From: Pseudomonas sp. ATCC 13867
GTDB taxonomy: Bacteria; Pseudomonadota; Gammaproteobacteria; Pseudomonadales; Pseudomonadaceae
DNA length: 64,000 nt
Reading direction: 5' to 3'
NCBI RefSeq assembly: GCF_000349845.1
Contig: NC_020829.1
Location: 682,001 to 746,000 of the forward strand
Position numbers and translations under genes: made by a program. How positions within the stretch are numbered: position 1 is the stretch's first letter; each line of letters begins with the position of its first letter. Of the stretch, positions 24,598-34,580 are shown one piece after another. Under the pieces are notes generated by a model. It did no database searches, was not told the DNA's origin, and saw only the letters and a list, made by a program, of their open reading frames with translations.

Positions 24598-24957
24598 GGC
24601 AGTTCTCCGGCGGTGGGCCGCCTCTTGTTGTTCTTCCCTGGCACCGTGTGATGGAGGCACGGGGGCAAATCGCAGCAGGGCCTGCCGCCGTTCAGGCGAA
24701 GCCGATGCAAAACGACTGCAGGCCCTGAGCAAAGTAAACAGCGGATACGAATTTGTTTACCCAACCTTCGGGGGGCGGGGAGGGCGGAGGGCTGGCCGGG
24801 TGTCACCGTTTCGCCGCCGGGCGCCTGGGCGTGCGCATGGACGGCGTTACCCGTGCGGGCGTGAGACGGGCTGTCTACCGGCCGGCTGCTGTGTCTGGCC
24901 GCTGAGGGTCTGCTCCCGCTATACTTGCGCATTTCCCTCACGCAGACGCGTTAGATC
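24598..24957. promoter_or_regulatory. Divergent hydrolase-proA intergenic region
   Basis: 360 bp without a gene. It holds an inverted repeat GTAAACA-N13-TGTTTAC (24734-24760), a likely operator about 140 bp upstream of the hydrolase. A G-rich run with four G-tracts (24770-24791) follows, and a -10-like TATACT (24920-24925) lies 33 bp before proA. Confidence 0.5.
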
Positions 24958-26223
24958 ATGACCGAGTCCGTTCTCGACTATATGAGCCGCCTGGGCCGCG
25001 CCGCCCGTGAAGCGTCGCGCGTTGTCGCGCGCGCCACGACCGCGCAGAAGAACCAAGCCCTGCTGGCCGCTGCCGACGCCCTGGACGCCGCCCGCGCCCA
25101 GTTGACCGAAGCCAACGAAAAGGACTTGGCCAACGGCCGCGCCAATGGCCTGGAGCCAGCCATGCTCGACCGCCTGGCCCTGACCCCGGCGCGCATCGAC
25201 GACATGATCGAAGGCCTGCGCCAGGTTGCCTCGCTGCCGGACCCCATCGGTGAGATCCGCGACATGCGCTACGTGCCGTCCGGCATCCAGATCGGCAAGA
25301 TGCGCGTGCCCCTGGGCGTGGTGGGGATCATCTACGAGTCCCGCCCCAACGTGACCATCGACGCCGCCAGCCTGTGCCTGAAGTCCGGTAACGCCACCAT
25401 CCTGCGTGGGGGCTCCGAGGCGATCCACTCCAACCAGGCGATCGCCGCGTGCATCCAGACCGGCCTGGCCGCCGCCGGCCTGCCGGCGAGCGCCGTGCAG
25501 GTGGTGGAAACCACCGACCGCGCCGCCGTCGGCGCGCTGATCGCCATGCCCGAGTTCGTCGACGTGATCGTTCCGCGCGGCGGCAAGAGCCTGATCGAGC
25601 GCATCAGCCGCGACGCCAAGGTGCCGGTGATCAAGCACCTGGACGGTATCTGCCACGTCTACATCGACGTCGCCGCCGACCTGGACAAGGCGATCCGCGT
25701 CGCCGACAACGCCAAGACCCACCGTTACGCGCCGTGCAACGCCATGGAGACGCTGCTGGTCCACGCCGGCATCGCCGACCGCGTGCTGCCGCCGCTGGCC
25801 GCCATCTATCGCGACAAGGGCGTGGAGCTGCGCGGCGATGCCGCCACCCGCGCGCTGCTGGGCGCCGACGTGCTGGAAGCCACCGAGGAAGACTGGCGCA
25901 CCGAGTACAACGCACCGATCCTGTCGATCCGCATCGTCGACGGCCTGGCCGCCGCCATCGAGCACATCAACACCTACGGCTCGCAGCACACCGACGCGAT
26001 CATCACCGAAAACTTCTCCGACGCCCGCCGCTTCCTCACCGAAGTGGACTCGGCCTCGGTCATGGTCAACGCTTCGACCCGTTTCGCCGATGGCTTCGAG
26101 TACGGCCTGGGCGCGGAGATCGGCATTTCCACCGACAAGCTGCACGCCCGCGGCCCGGTCGGCCTGGAAGGCCTGACCAGCGAGAAATACGTGGTGTTCG
26201 GCGACGGGCACGTGCGCACCTGA
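24958..26223 (+). CDS. proA: Gamma-glutamyl phosphate reductase
   Basis: 421 residues of the aldehyde dehydrogenase superfamily. Diagnostic parts are [32 protein letters not shown] and [12 protein letters not shown], the last carrying the catalytic Cys. It reduces gamma-glutamyl phosphate to the semialdehyde in proline synthesis. It overlaps nadD by 1 bp (TGATG) and heads the nadD-rsfS-rlmH-pbpA-rodA run. Confidence 0.97.
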   Translation: MTESVLDYMSRLGRAAREASRVVARATTAQKNQALLAAADALDAARAQLTEANEKDLANGRANGLEPAMLDRLALTPARIDDMIEGLRQVASLPDPIGEIRDMRYVPSGIQIGKMRVPLGVVGIIYESRPNVTIDAASLCLKSGNATILRGGSEAIHSNQAIAACIQTGLAAAGLPASAVQVVETTDRAAVGALIAMPEFVDVIVPRGGKSLIERISRDAKVPVIKHLDGICHVYIDVAADLDKAIRVADNAKTHRYAPCNAMETLLVHAGIADRVLPPLAAIYRDKGVELRGDAATRALLGADVLEATEEDWRTEYNAPILSIRIVDGLAAAIEHINTYGSQHTDAIITENFSDARRFLTEVDSASVMVNASTRFADGFEYGLGAEIGISTDKLHARGPVGLEGLTSEKYVVFGDGHVRT

Positions 26224-26879
26224 TGAAAAAGGCGCGTCCCCGGCGGATCGGCCTGTTCGGCGGCACCTTCGACCCGGTGCACATCGGCCACCTGCGCAGC
26301 GCGGTGGAAATGGCCGAACAGTTTGCCTTCGACGAATTGCGCCTGATACCCAACGCTCGCCCGCCGCACCGCGACACCCCGCAGGTGTCCGCCGCGCAGC
26401 GGCTGGCGATGGTCGAGCGGGCGGTGGCCGGCGTGGCCCCGCTGGCGGTCGACGACCGCGAGTTCAAGCGTGACAAACCCTCCTACACCATCGACACCCT
26501 GGAGTCGCTGCGTGGGGAGCTGGATGAGCAGGACCAGTTGTTCCTGCTGGTCGGCTGGGACGCTTTCTGCGGCCTGCCGACCTGGCATCGCTGGGAAGAG
26601 TTGCTGGAGCACTGTCATATCGTCGTGCTGCAGCGCCCGGATGCCGACAGCGAGCCGCCGGAAGACCTGCGCGACCTGCTGGCGGCGCGCAGTGTTGCCG
26701 ACCCGAAGGCGATGACCGGCTCCGCCGGGCAGATCACCTTCGTCTGGCAGACGCCGCTGGCAGTATCCGCCACCCAGATCCGCCAACTCCTGTCGCAGGG
26801 GCGCTCGGTGCGCTACCTGGTGCCGGATGCGGTATTGAACTATATCGAGGCGCACGGCCTGTACCAGGCGTCTCACTGA
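26223..26879 (+). CDS. nadD: Nicotinate-nucleotide adenylyltransferase
   Basis: 218 residues with [16 protein letters not shown] (the nucleotidyltransferase HxGH site), [15 protein letters not shown] and the C-terminal [10 protein letters not shown] equivalent of SSTxIR. It adenylates nicotinate mononucleotide in NAD synthesis. The ATG at 26223 (MKKARPRR) sits in the proA stop; a much longer open frame upstream is antisense-like noise within proA. Confidence 0.96.
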   Translation: MKKARPRRIGLFGGTFDPVHIGHLRSAVEMAEQFAFDELRLIPNARPPHRDTPQVSAAQRLAMVERAVAGVAPLAVDDREFKRDKPSYTIDTLESLRGELDEQDQLFLLVGWDAFCGLPTWHRWEELLEHCHIVVLQRPDADSEPPEDLRDLLAARSVADPKAMTGSAGQITFVWQTPLAVSATQIRQLLSQGRSVRYLVPDAVLNYIEAHGLYQASH

Positions 26880-26898
26880 TCAAGCTAGAGAGTCATAC

Positions 26899-27252
26899 AT
26901 GCAAACCGAACAACTGGTCGAACTGACCATCGCTGCCCTGGAAGATCTCAAGGCGCAGGACATCACCGTCATCGACGTGCGCGAGAAGACCAGCATCACC
27001 GACGTCATGGTCATCGCCACCGGCGCCTCCAGCCGCCAGGTCAAGTCGCTGGCCGACAACGTCCTGGAAAAGGTCAAGGAACAGGGCGTCAAGCCCATCG
27101 GCAGCGAAGGCCAGGAAGGCGGCGAGTGGGTCCTGATCGACCTCGCCAACGTCGTGGTCCACGTCATGCAGCCGGCCACCCGCCAGTTCTACGACCTCGA
27201 GCGCCTGTGGCAGGGCGCCGAGCAGAGCCGCGCTCACCACAGCGCCGAGTAA
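26899..27252 (+). CDS. rsfS: Ribosomal silencing factor RsfS
   Basis: 117 residues of the RsfS/Iojap family: [46 protein letters not shown] and [18 protein letters not shown]. It binds uL14 and blocks subunit joining when nutrients are short. It begins 19 bp after nadD, and rlmH follows 7 bp after it. Confidence 0.96.
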   Translation: MQTEQLVELTIAALEDLKAQDITVIDVREKTSITDVMVIATGASSRQVKSLADNVLEKVKEQGVKPIGSEGQEGGEWVLIDLANVVVHVMQPATRQFYDLERLWQGAEQSRAHHSAE

Positions 27253-27259
27253 GCCTGCC

Positions 27260-27727
27260 GTGCGTCTGCGTCTGATCGCGGTCGGCTCGCGCATGCCGCG
27301 CTGGGTGGAAGAGGGCTGGGCGGAGTACGTCAAGCGCCTGCCCTCGGAGCTGTCCCTGGAACTGGTGGAAATCCCGCTGAACACGCGTGGCAAGAATGCC
27401 GACGTGGCGCGGCTGATCCGCCAGGAAGGCGAGGCCATGCTGAGCAAGGTCCAGCCGGGGGAACGCATCGTCACCCTGGAAGTCGAAGGCAAGCCCTGGA
27501 GCACCCCCCAGCTGGCGCAGGAACTCGACCGCTGGCGCCTGGACGCGCGCACCGTCAACCTCATGGTCGGCGGGCCGGAAGGCCTGGCGCCGGAGGTCTG
27601 CGCGCGCAGCGAGCAGCGCTGGTCGCTGTCGCCGCTGACCCTGCCGCACCCGCTGGTGCGGATCCTGGTCGGCGAGCAGATCTACCGCGCCTGGACGGTT
27701 CTGTCCGGGCACCCCTACCACAAGTAG
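27260..27727 (+). CDS. rlmH: 23S rRNA pseudouridine-1915 N3-methyltransferase RlmH
   Basis: 155 residues, the SPOUT family's typical size: [20 protein letters not shown] at the N-terminus, then the knot motifs [13 protein letters not shown] and [30 protein letters not shown]. It methylates pseudouridine 1915 in helix 69 of assembled ribosomes. The start is GTG. It sits 7 bp after rsfS, the conserved rsfS-rlmH pairing. Confidence 0.97.
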   Translation: MRLRLIAVGSRMPRWVEEGWAEYVKRLPSELSLELVEIPLNTRGKNADVARLIRQEGEAMLSKVQPGERIVTLEVEGKPWSTPQLAQELDRWRLDARTVNLMVGGPEGLAPEVCARSEQRWSLSPLTLPHPLVRILVGEQIYRAWTVLSGHPYHK

Positions 27728-27742
27728 TCGTAGCCGTTTTCG

Positions 27743-29632
27743 ATGCCGCAGCCGATACAGCTCAAGGACCACGAGAAGGACGCCCGTCTGGTCCGCACCC
27801 GCGTTATCGTCGGCGGCGTGGCGATCTTCCTGCTCGCCCTGGTGCTGGTGGCGCGCATGTACCACCTGCAGGTGACGCAGTACGACTACCACTCGACGCT
27901 GTCGGAGAACAACCGCGTCCACGTCCAGCCGATTCCGCCCAACCGCGGGCTGATCTTCGACCGCAACGGGGTGATCATCGCCGACAACCGCCCCAGCTTC
28001 AGCCTGACCATCACCCGCGAGCGCACCGAGAACCTCAAGGACACGCTCAAGGCGCTGGTAGACATCCTCGGCCTCACCGAGGAAGACCAGGCCATCTTCG
28101 AGAAGCGCATGAAGCAGGGGCGCCGGCCGTTCGAGCCGGTGCCGATCATGTTCGAGTTGTCGGAAGAGCAGATCGCCCGCATCGCGGTGAACCAGTACCG
28201 CCTGCCCGGCGTCGACGTGGCCGCGCAGTTCGTCCGCCACTACCCGCTGGGCGAGCACTTCGCCCACTCGGTCGGTTACGTCGGGCGGATCAACGAGGCG
28301 GAGCTGAAGAAACTCGACCCGGTGGCCTACTCCGGCACCCACCACATCGGCAAGACCGGCGTGGAGAAGTTCTACGAGAACGAACTGCACGGCACCGTGG
28401 GCTACGAGGAAGTCGAGACCAACGCCCGTGGCCGCGTGCTGCGCGTGCTCAAGCGCACCGAGCCGGTATCCGGCCGCGACATCGTGCTGAGCATCGACAG
28501 CAAGCTGCAGGCCGCCGCCGAAACCGCACTGGCGGGCCGTCGCGGCGCCATCGTGGCGATCCAGCCGTCCACTGGCGATGTGCTGGCGATGGTCAGCCAG
28601 CCCAGCTACGACCCCAACCTGTTCGTCACTGGCATCAGCTTCAAGGACTACGCCGCCCTGCGCGACTCCGAGGACCGCCCGCTGTACAACCGCGTGCTGC
28701 GTGGTCTCTATCCGCCGGGTTCGACGGTGAAACCCGCCGTGGCCATCGCCGGCCTCGACGCCGGCGTGGTGACGCCTTCCACCCGCGTATTCGACCCCGG
28801 CTACTACCAGTTGCCGAACTACGACCACAAATACCGCAACTGGAACCGCTCGGGCGACGGTTGGGTGAACCTGGAAACCGCGATCATGCGCTCCAACGAC
28901 ACCTACTTCTACGATCTCGCCCACAAGCTGGGCATCGACCGTTTGCACGACTATATGAGCGAGTTCGGCTTCGGCCAGCGCGTGTCCCTGGACATGTTCG
29001 GCGAGGCCGAAGGCCTGATGCCCTCGCGCCAGTGGAAGCGCGCCCTGCGCCGGCAGGCCTGGTTCCCCGGCGAAACGCTGATCCTCGGTATCGGCCAGGG
29101 CTACATGCAGGCCACGCCCCTGCAGCTGGCGCAGATGACCGCGTTGCTGGCCAACAAGGGCAAGTGGATCCGTCCCCACCTGGCCAGGACCATCGACGGC
29201 AAGCCTCCGCTCGACGAGAACCCGATGCCGGACATCAAGCTCAAGGATCCGAACAACTGGGACCTGGTGGACTACGGCATGCAGCAGGTAGTCCACGGGC
29301 CCCGCGGTACCGCGCACAAGGTCGGCGCCACGTCGGTCTACCGCATCGCCGGCAAGTCCGGTACCGCGCAGGTCGTCGCGATCAAGCAGGGCGAGAAGTA
29401 CAACCGCTCCAAGCTGCTCGAGCGCCACCGCGACCACGCGCTGTTCGTCGGCTTCGCCCCGGCGGACAACCCGCAGATCGCCGTGGCGGTGATGGTGGAG
29501 AACGGCGAGTCCGGCTCCGGCGTCGCCGCCCCCGTACTCAAGGCCGTGACCGACGCCTGGCTGCTCGACGAGAACGGCAAGCTCAAGCCCGAATATGCGC
29601 CCCAGGCCACGGCGGAGGCGTCCAAGCCATGA
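27743..29632 (+). CDS. pbpA: Penicillin-binding protein 2 (elongasome transpeptidase)
   Basis: 629 residues: one N-terminal membrane anchor (VIVGGVAIFLLALVLVARMY), a pedestal domain, then the transpeptidase with Ser327 in STVK, SND (MRSNDTYF) and KSGT (IAGKSGTAQV). It crosslinks peptidoglycan during rod elongation and is also called mrdA. It overlaps rodA by 4 bp (ATGA); the two proteins work as a polymerase-transpeptidase pair. Confidence 0.97.
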   Translation: MPQPIQLKDHEKDARLVRTRVIVGGVAIFLLALVLVARMYHLQVTQYDYHSTLSENNRVHVQPIPPNRGLIFDRNGVIIADNRPSFSLTITRERTENLKDTLKALVDILGLTEEDQAIFEKRMKQGRRPFEPVPIMFELSEEQIARIAVNQYRLPGVDVAAQFVRHYPLGEHFAHSVGYVGRINEAELKKLDPVAYSGTHHIGKTGVEKFYENELHGTVGYEEVETNARGRVLRVLKRTEPVSGRDIVLSIDSKLQAAAETALAGRRGAIVAIQPSTGDVLAMVSQPSYDPNLFVTGISFKDYAALRDSEDRPLYNRVLRGLYPPGSTVKPAVAIAGLDAGVVTPSTRVFDPGYYQLPNYDHKYRNWNRSGDGWVNLETAIMRSNDTYFYDLAHKLGIDRLHDYMSEFGFGQRVSLDMFGEAEGLMPSRQWKRALRRQAWFPGETLILGIGQGYMQATPLQLAQMTALLANKGKWIRPHLARTIDGKPPLDENPMPDIKLKDPNNWDLVDYGMQQVVHGPRGTAHKVGATSVYRIAGKSGTAQVVAIKQGEKYNRSKLLERHRDHALFVGFAPADNPQIAVAVMVENGESGSGVAAPVLKAVTDAWLLDENGKLKPEYAPQATAEASKP

Positions 29633-30774
29633 ACGGTAACTTCGACCGCACGCTGTCCAACGAAGACGTGATGAAGCGGCGCTCCAGCCTGCTGCAGCGC
29701 CTGCACGTCGACGGCCTGCTGCTCCTGCTGCTGCTGACCCTCGGTTCGGTCGGCCTGTTCGTCCTCTACTCGGCCAGCGGCAAGAGCTGGGACCTGCTGA
29801 TCAAGCAGGCGTCGTCCTTCGGCCTGGGTCTGGGGGCGATGTTCGTTCTGGCACAATTCGAGCCGCGCTTCCTCGCCCGCTGGGTGCCGCTGTGCTACCT
29901 GATCGGCGTGGCGCTGCTGGTGGTGGTGGACGTGATGGGCCACAACGCGATGGGTGCGACCCGCTGGATCAACATCCCCGGGGTGATCCGCTTCCAGCCG
30001 GCGGAGTTCATGAAGCTGCTGATGCCCATGACCATCGCCTGGTACCTGTCCAAGCGCTCCCTGCCGCCGAGCCTCAAGCACAGCGTGGTGGCACTGGCGA
30101 TGATCGTGGTGCCCTTCGTGCTGATCCTCAAGCAGCCGGACCTGGGCACCGCCATGCTGGTACTGGCCTCCGGTGCCTTCGTCCTGTTCGTCGGCGGCCT
30201 GCGCTGGCGCTGGATCATCATGGCCGTGTCGGCCGCGGTGCCGGTCGCCGTGGGCATGTGGTACTTCGTCATGCACGACTACCAGAAACAGCGCGTACTG
30301 ACCTTCCTCGATCCGGAAAGCGATCCGCTGGGCACCGGCTGGAACATCATCCAGTCCAAGGCCGCCATCGGTTCGGGCGGCGTGTTCGGCAAGGGTTGGC
30401 TGCTGGGCACGCAGTCCCATCTGGATTTTTTGCCCGAAAGCCACACGGACTTTATCATTGCCGTGCTCGGTGAAGAGTTCGGCATGGTCGGGGTGAGCCT
30501 CCTGCTGGTGCTGTACCTGCTGGTGATCTACCGGGGGCTGGTGATCACCGCCCAGGCGCAGACGCTGTTCGGCAAACTGCTCGCCGGCAGCATCACCATG
30601 ACCTTCTTCGTGTATGTGTTCGTCAACATTGGTATGGTCAGTGGGTTGTTGCCAGTGGTGGGGGTACCGCTGCCCTTCATTAGTTACGGCGGAACTTCGC
30701 TGGTGACCCTGATGTCAGGGTTCGGGGTTTTGATGTCGATCCATACCCATCGCAAGTGGATCGCCCAGGTTTGA
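29629..30774 (+). CDS. rodA: Rod shape-determining SEDS glycosyltransferase RodA
   Basis: 381 residues from the ATG that overlaps pbpA; ATG 29671 (MKRRSSLL) would give 367, the length I recall for P. aeruginosa. About ten membrane helices and SEDS motifs are present: GATRWINIPGVIRFQPAEFMKL, KQPDLGTAMLVLASG and LLPVVGVPLPFISYGGTS. It polymerises lipid II for elongation together with PBP2. The next gene begins in its stop codon. Confidence 0.96.
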   Translation: MNGNFDRTLSNEDVMKRRSSLLQRLHVDGLLLLLLLTLGSVGLFVLYSASGKSWDLLIKQASSFGLGLGAMFVLAQFEPRFLARWVPLCYLIGVALLVVVDVMGHNAMGATRWINIPGVIRFQPAEFMKLLMPMTIAWYLSKRSLPPSLKHSVVALAMIVVPFVLILKQPDLGTAMLVLASGAFVLFVGGLRWRWIIMAVSAAVPVAVGMWYFVMHDYQKQRVLTFLDPESDPLGTGWNIIQSKAAIGSGGVFGKGWLLGTQSHLDFLPESHTDFIIAVLGEEFGMVGVSLLLVLYLLVIYRGLVITAQAQTLFGKLLAGSITMTFFVYVFVNIGMVSGLLPVVGVPLPFISYGGTSLVTLMSGFGVLMSIHTHRKWIAQV

Positions 30775-31805
30775 TGACAAGAGTGAAGAAAGGAATGCAA
30801 GTACTGCGCGAATGGGCAGCCAGGGGAATGCATTGGGTCGGGCTCGCGGGGGCGATCGGCATGTCCGGTGCCGCGCAGGCGGGCGACTACGATGGTTCGC
30901 CCCAGGTCGCGGAGTTCGTCAGCGAGATGACCCGTGACTACGGCTTCGCCGGCGAACAGCTCATGGGCCTGTTCCATGACGTGGAGCGCAAGCAGTCCAT
31001 CCTCGACGCCATCTCCCGTCCCGCCGAGCGGGTCAAGACCTGGAAGGAATACCGCCCGATCTTCGTCACCGACGCGCGCATCAATCGCGGCGTGGACTTC
31101 TGGAACCAGAACGCCGAAGCCCTGGCCCGCGCCGAGCAGGAATACGGCGTACCGGCCCAGTACATCGTCTCCATCATCGGCGTCGAAACCTTCTTCGGCC
31201 GCAACACCGGCAACTTCAAGGTGATGGACGCGCTGGCCACCCTGGGCTTCGACTACCCGCCGCGCGCCGACTTCTTCCGCAAGGAACTCAAGCAGTTCCT
31301 CCTGCTGGCCCGCGAGCAGCAGGTCGACCCGCTCAGCCTGACCGGCTCCTACGCCGGCGCCATGGGGCTGCCGCAGTTCATGCCGAGCAGCTTCCGCGCC
31401 TACGCCGTGGACTTCGATGGCGATGGCCACATCAACATCTGGAGCGACCCGACCGATGCCATCGGTAGCGTCGCCAACTACTTCAAGCAGCACGGCTGGC
31501 ACACCGGCGAGCCGGTGGTGTCGCAGGCCGAGCTGGGCACCTCCACCGCCGAGGACGCCCTCACCCAGGGCCTCGAGCCGCAGATGAACCTGAGTCAGCT
31601 ACGCTCTCAGGGCTGGCGCACCCATGACGTGCTGCGCGACGACCTGATGGTGACCGCCATGCGCCTGGAAGGTGACCAGGGCACCGAATACTGGGTCGGC
31701 CTGCCGAACTTCTATGTGATCACCCGCTACAACCGCAGCGCCATGTACGCTATGGCGGTCCATCAGCTGGCCGGCGAAATCGCCAAGGCGCGAGGTGTCC
31801 ATTGA
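30774..31805 (+). CDS. sltB1: Lytic murein transglycosylase B (SltB1/MltB type)
   Basis: 343 residues, with an N-terminal hydrophobic export signal ending SGAAQA and no lipobox, so a soluble periplasmic form. The catalytic Glu is in IIGVETFFGRNTG; SYAGAMGLPQFMPSSFRAYAVDFDGDGHINIW completes the MltB fold. It cleaves MurNAc-GlcNAc with formation of anhydro-MurNAc. The ATG at 30774 overlaps the rodA stop by 1 bp; 30795 is a poorer start because its purine-rich stretch is too close. Confidence 0.93.
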   Translation: MTRVKKGMQVLREWAARGMHWVGLAGAIGMSGAAQAGDYDGSPQVAEFVSEMTRDYGFAGEQLMGLFHDVERKQSILDAISRPAERVKTWKEYRPIFVTDARINRGVDFWNQNAEALARAEQEYGVPAQYIVSIIGVETFFGRNTGNFKVMDALATLGFDYPPRADFFRKELKQFLLLAREQQVDPLSLTGSYAGAMGLPQFMPSSFRAYAVDFDGDGHINIWSDPTDAIGSVANYFKQHGWHTGEPVVSQAELGTSTAEDALTQGLEPQMNLSQLRSQGWRTHDVLRDDLMVTAMRLEGDQGTEYWVGLPNFYVITRYNRSAMYAMAVHQLAGEIAKARGVH

Positions 31806-32821
31806 GCAAGCGAATCAGCAGTCCCGGCCTCCGGTCCGTCGCCTGCATCGGCCTGAGCGCCGTGTTCCTCGCCAGTTGCACCGGTAACCGCGCGCCTCAG
31901 CCGCAGCCAGTGAACAGCGGTATCTCCGGCCCCATCGACTACAGCCGTCCACACCGCGACGGCGCTCCCTGGTGGGATGTCGACGTCTCGCGCATCCCCG
32001 ATGCCGTGCCGATGCCGCACAACGGGCCGTTCAAGAACAATCCCTACACCGTACTGGGCAAGACCTACTACCCGCTGAGCAACTCGAATACCTACAGCGT
32101 GGTCGGTACCGCCTCCTGGTACGGCACCAAGTTCCACGGCCAGGCCACCGCCAACGGCGAGCAATACGACCTGTACGGCATGACCGCCGCGCACAAGACC
32201 CTGCCGCTGCCCAGCTACGTCCGCGTGACCAACCTGGACAACGGCAAGAGCGTCATCGTCCGGGTCAACGACCGCGGACCGTTCTATTCCGATCGGGTGA
32301 TCGACCTGTCCTTCGCCGCCGCCAAGAAGCTCGGCTACGCCGAGAGCGGCACCGCCCACGTGAAGGTGGAGGGCATCGACCCTGACCGCTGGTGGGCCGC
32401 CCAGGGCAAGCAGCCGCCGATGATCATGGCCCTGCCGAAGATGGCCTCGCAGCCAGCCGCCGCGCAGCCCCAGGCCGTGGCGATGGCGCAACCGATCGAA
32501 ACCTACACTCCGCCGCCGGCGCAGCATGCAGCGCCCCTGGCGCCGGTTCAGATCGACTCAAAAAAAAACGCTTCATTACCAGCCGATGGCCTGTATCTCC
32601 AGGTGGGTGCCTTCGCCAACCCGGACGCTGCGGAGCTACTCAAGGAGAAGGTCGGCGGCCTGACGGGGGCCAAGGCCTTTATCAGCTCGGTCGTGGTCAA
32701 CCAGCAGACCTTGTACCGGGTGCGCCTGGGGCCGATCGGGACGCAGGATGAAGCAAGCCGGATGCAGGACAGCATCCGCGTGGCCAAGCTTGGCCAACCC
32801 AAGCTCGTGCGCCTGGACTGA
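31802..32821 (+). CDS. rlpA: Septal-ring lipoprotein and glycan-clearing transglycosylase RlpA
   Basis: 339 residues. The lipoprotein signal ends LASC. A double-psi beta-barrel (TASWYGTKFHGQATANGEQYDLYGMTAAHKTLP) carries the lytic site for denuded glycan. A Pro/Ala/Gln linker then leads to a SPOR domain (GLYLQVGAFANPDAAELLKEKV). The start is TTG, overlapping the sltB1 stop (TTGA). The linker-SPOR junction contains nine consecutive A residues (32560-32568), unusual for this genome. Confidence 0.95.
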   Translation: MSKRISSPGLRSVACIGLSAVFLASCTGNRAPQPQPVNSGISGPIDYSRPHRDGAPWWDVDVSRIPDAVPMPHNGPFKNNPYTVLGKTYYPLSNSNTYSVVGTASWYGTKFHGQATANGEQYDLYGMTAAHKTLPLPSYVRVTNLDNGKSVIVRVNDRGPFYSDRVIDLSFAAAKKLGYAESGTAHVKVEGIDPDRWWAAQGKQPPMIMALPKMASQPAAAQPQAVAMAQPIETYTPPPAQHAAPLAPVQIDSKKNASLPADGLYLQVGAFANPDAAELLKEKVGGLTGAKAFISSVVVNQQTLYRVRLGPIGTQDEASRMQDSIRVAKLGQPKLVRLD

Positions 32822-32868
32822 GTTTCCACGGCACGAGCCGCAGCGGTCCGTAGAGGCCGCGGCACGAG

Positions 32869-32893
32869 TTCCCCCCAGGGGGATTGTTTGTTT
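32869..32893 (+). terminator. Probable terminator after rlpA
   Basis: A short C/G stem (TCCCC with GGGGA, 32870-32883) is followed by TTGTTTGTTT. The stem is only 5 bp, so read-through into dacC is plausible. Confidence 0.45.
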
Positions 32894-32920
32894 GACCATT
32901 AGTGAAACCCAGAGAGACGG

Positions 32921-34078
32921 ATGAACATCTTCAACTTCGCCAAACGCCTGTCATTGCTTGTGCTGCTCAGCGCCCCCGTGGCCAGTTGGGCCGCTGAAGT
33001 CGTTCCCGCCGCGCCGCAACTGGCGGCCAAAGCCTGGGTGCTGATGGACGGCGCCAGCGGCAACATCCTGGTCGAGAACAACGGCGACGAGCGCCTGCCG
33101 CCCGCCAGCCTGACCAAGCTGATGACCGCCTACATCGCCACCAAGGAAATCGAAGGCGGCCGCATCACCGAATCCGACCAGGTCACCGTCAGCGAACACG
33201 CCTGGCGCACCGGCGGCTCGCGCATGTTCATCAAGGTCGGCTCCCAGGTCTCGGTCAGCGACCTGCTGCACGGCATCATCATCCAGTCCGGCAACGACGC
33301 CTCCGTCGCCTTGGCCGAGCACATCGCCGGCAGCGAAGACGCCTTCGCCGACATGATGAACACCACCGCGCAGAAGCTGGGCATGACCAACTCCCACTTC
33401 ATGGACGCCACCGGCCTGCCCAACCCGGACCACTACTCCTCCGCCAAGGACATGGCCGTCCTCGCCCGCGCCATCATCTACGGCGAGCCGACCCACTACG
33501 CCATCTACGCGCAGAAAGAGTTCCTCTGGAACAACATCAAGCAGCCCAACCGCAACCTGCTGCTGTGGCGCGACAAGACCGTCGACGGCCTGAAGACCGG
33601 CCACACCGACGAAGCCGGCTACTGCCTGGTGGCGTCCGCCATGCGCGACGGCCAGCGCATGATCGCTGTCGTCTTCGGCACCAACAGCGAGCAGGCCCGC
33701 GCCGCCGAAACCCAGAAACTGTTGACCTACGGCTTCCGCTTCTTCGAATCGCAGACCTTCTACAAGAAGGGCGCCGAGCTGACCAAGGCGATGGTCTGGA
33801 AGGGCTCCGAGCACGAAGTCAAAGCCGGCCTGGCCGAAGACCTGACCATGACCATGCCGCGCGGCCAGCTCAAGCAGTTGCAGGCCAACATGGTCGTCGA
33901 GCCCAGCCTGATGGCGCCGATCCAGCAGGGTCAGGTCATCGGCAAGGTCGAGGTCAAGCTGGGTGACAAGGTCGTTCGCACCTCCGACCTGGTCGCCCTG
34001 AACGCCGTGGAAGAAGGCGGCTTCTTCCGCCGTATCTGGGATAGCCTGCGCCTGTTCTTCTACGGCCTGTTCAACTGA
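32921..34078 (+). CDS. dacC: D-alanyl-D-alanine carboxypeptidase (PBP5/6 type)
   Basis: 385 residues with a signal peptide ([15 protein letters not shown]). Active-site motifs are Ser63 in SLTK, SGN (IQSGNDAS) and KTG ([14 protein letters not shown]). A C-terminal beta domain and an amphipathic tail ([18 protein letters not shown]) anchor it to the inner membrane face. It trims terminal D-Ala from stem peptides. In P. aeruginosa the gene is called dacC, although it is the main PBP5. Confidence 0.95.
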   Translation: MNIFNFAKRLSLLVLLSAPVASWAAEVVPAAPQLAAKAWVLMDGASGNILVENNGDERLPPASLTKLMTAYIATKEIEGGRITESDQVTVSEHAWRTGGSRMFIKVGSQVSVSDLLHGIIIQSGNDASVALAEHIAGSEDAFADMMNTTAQKLGMTNSHFMDATGLPNPDHYSSAKDMAVLARAIIYGEPTHYAIYAQKEFLWNNIKQPNRNLLLWRDKTVDGLKTGHTDEAGYCLVASAMRDGQRMIAVVFGTNSEQARAAETQKLLTYGFRFFESQTFYKKGAELTKAMVWKGSEHEVKAGLAEDLTMTMPRGQLKQLQANMVVEPSLMAPIQQGQVIGKVEVKLGDKVVRTSDLVALNAVEEGGFFRRIWDSLRLFFYGLFN

Positions 34079-34131
34079 CCGCCTGTCCCGGCCTCGTACT
34101 TTTGTATACAAAGCCGGGATTGAGCCCTACG

Positions 34132-34172
34132 CGCAGTCGCAAACTCGGGTAAAATGCCCGCCTGCGACTGCG
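34132..34172 (+). promoter_or_regulatory. Inverted repeat flanking the ybeD-lipB-lipA promoter
   Basis: CGCAGTCGCA (34132-34141) and TGCGACTGCG (34163-34172) are a perfect 10-bp inverted repeat. The 21-bp spacer contains a -10-like TAAAAT (34150-34155). No clear -35 hexamer is visible at the usual spacing. Confidence 0.5.
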
Positions 34173-34268
34173 CGGTTCCCCTGTGGCCCGGCAGCCGTCG
34201 TCCGATCCACCCGGAGCGTCCCCACCCTGGACGCTCATGCGGAGGCGGGCCACCCGCCCGCGAGTGCC

Positions 34269-34580
34269 ATGACTGATACCCCTGATTCTGTCGATCGTCT
34301 CAATACCGAGAATGAGCAACCCGCACCGAAGATCGAGTTCCCCTGCGAACGCTATCCGATCAAGGTCATCGGCGACGCCGGCGAAGGCTTCTCCGATCTG
34401 GTCGTCGAAATCATCCAGCGCCATGCGCCCGACCTCGACGTCACCACCCTGGTCACCCGTGACAGCCGCAACGGCCGTTTCCTGTCCGTGCAGGTGCTGA
34501 TCACCGCCACCGGTGTCGACCAGTTGCAGAACATTCATAAAGACCTGCGCGCCACCGGCCGCGTTCACATGGTGATCTGA
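34269..34580 (+). CDS. ybeD: YbeD-family (DUF493) protein
   Basis: 103 residues, a ferredoxin-like small fold: [31 protein letters not shown] and [27 protein letters not shown]. Its role is uncertain; the fold resembles ACT regulatory domains and it always neighbours lipB. Its stop overlaps the lipB start by 1 bp. Confidence 0.92.
   Translation: MTDTPDSVDRLNTENEQPAPKIEFPCERYPIKVIGDAGEGFSDLVVEIIQRHAPDLDVTTLVTRDSRNGRFLSVQVLITATGVDQLQNIHKDLRATGRVHMVI

Noticed and set aside
27164..29437. A 757-codon minus-strand frame across rlmH and pbpA
   Set aside because: Antisense shadow of two well-supported genes; composition is typical of GC-skewed reverse frames.
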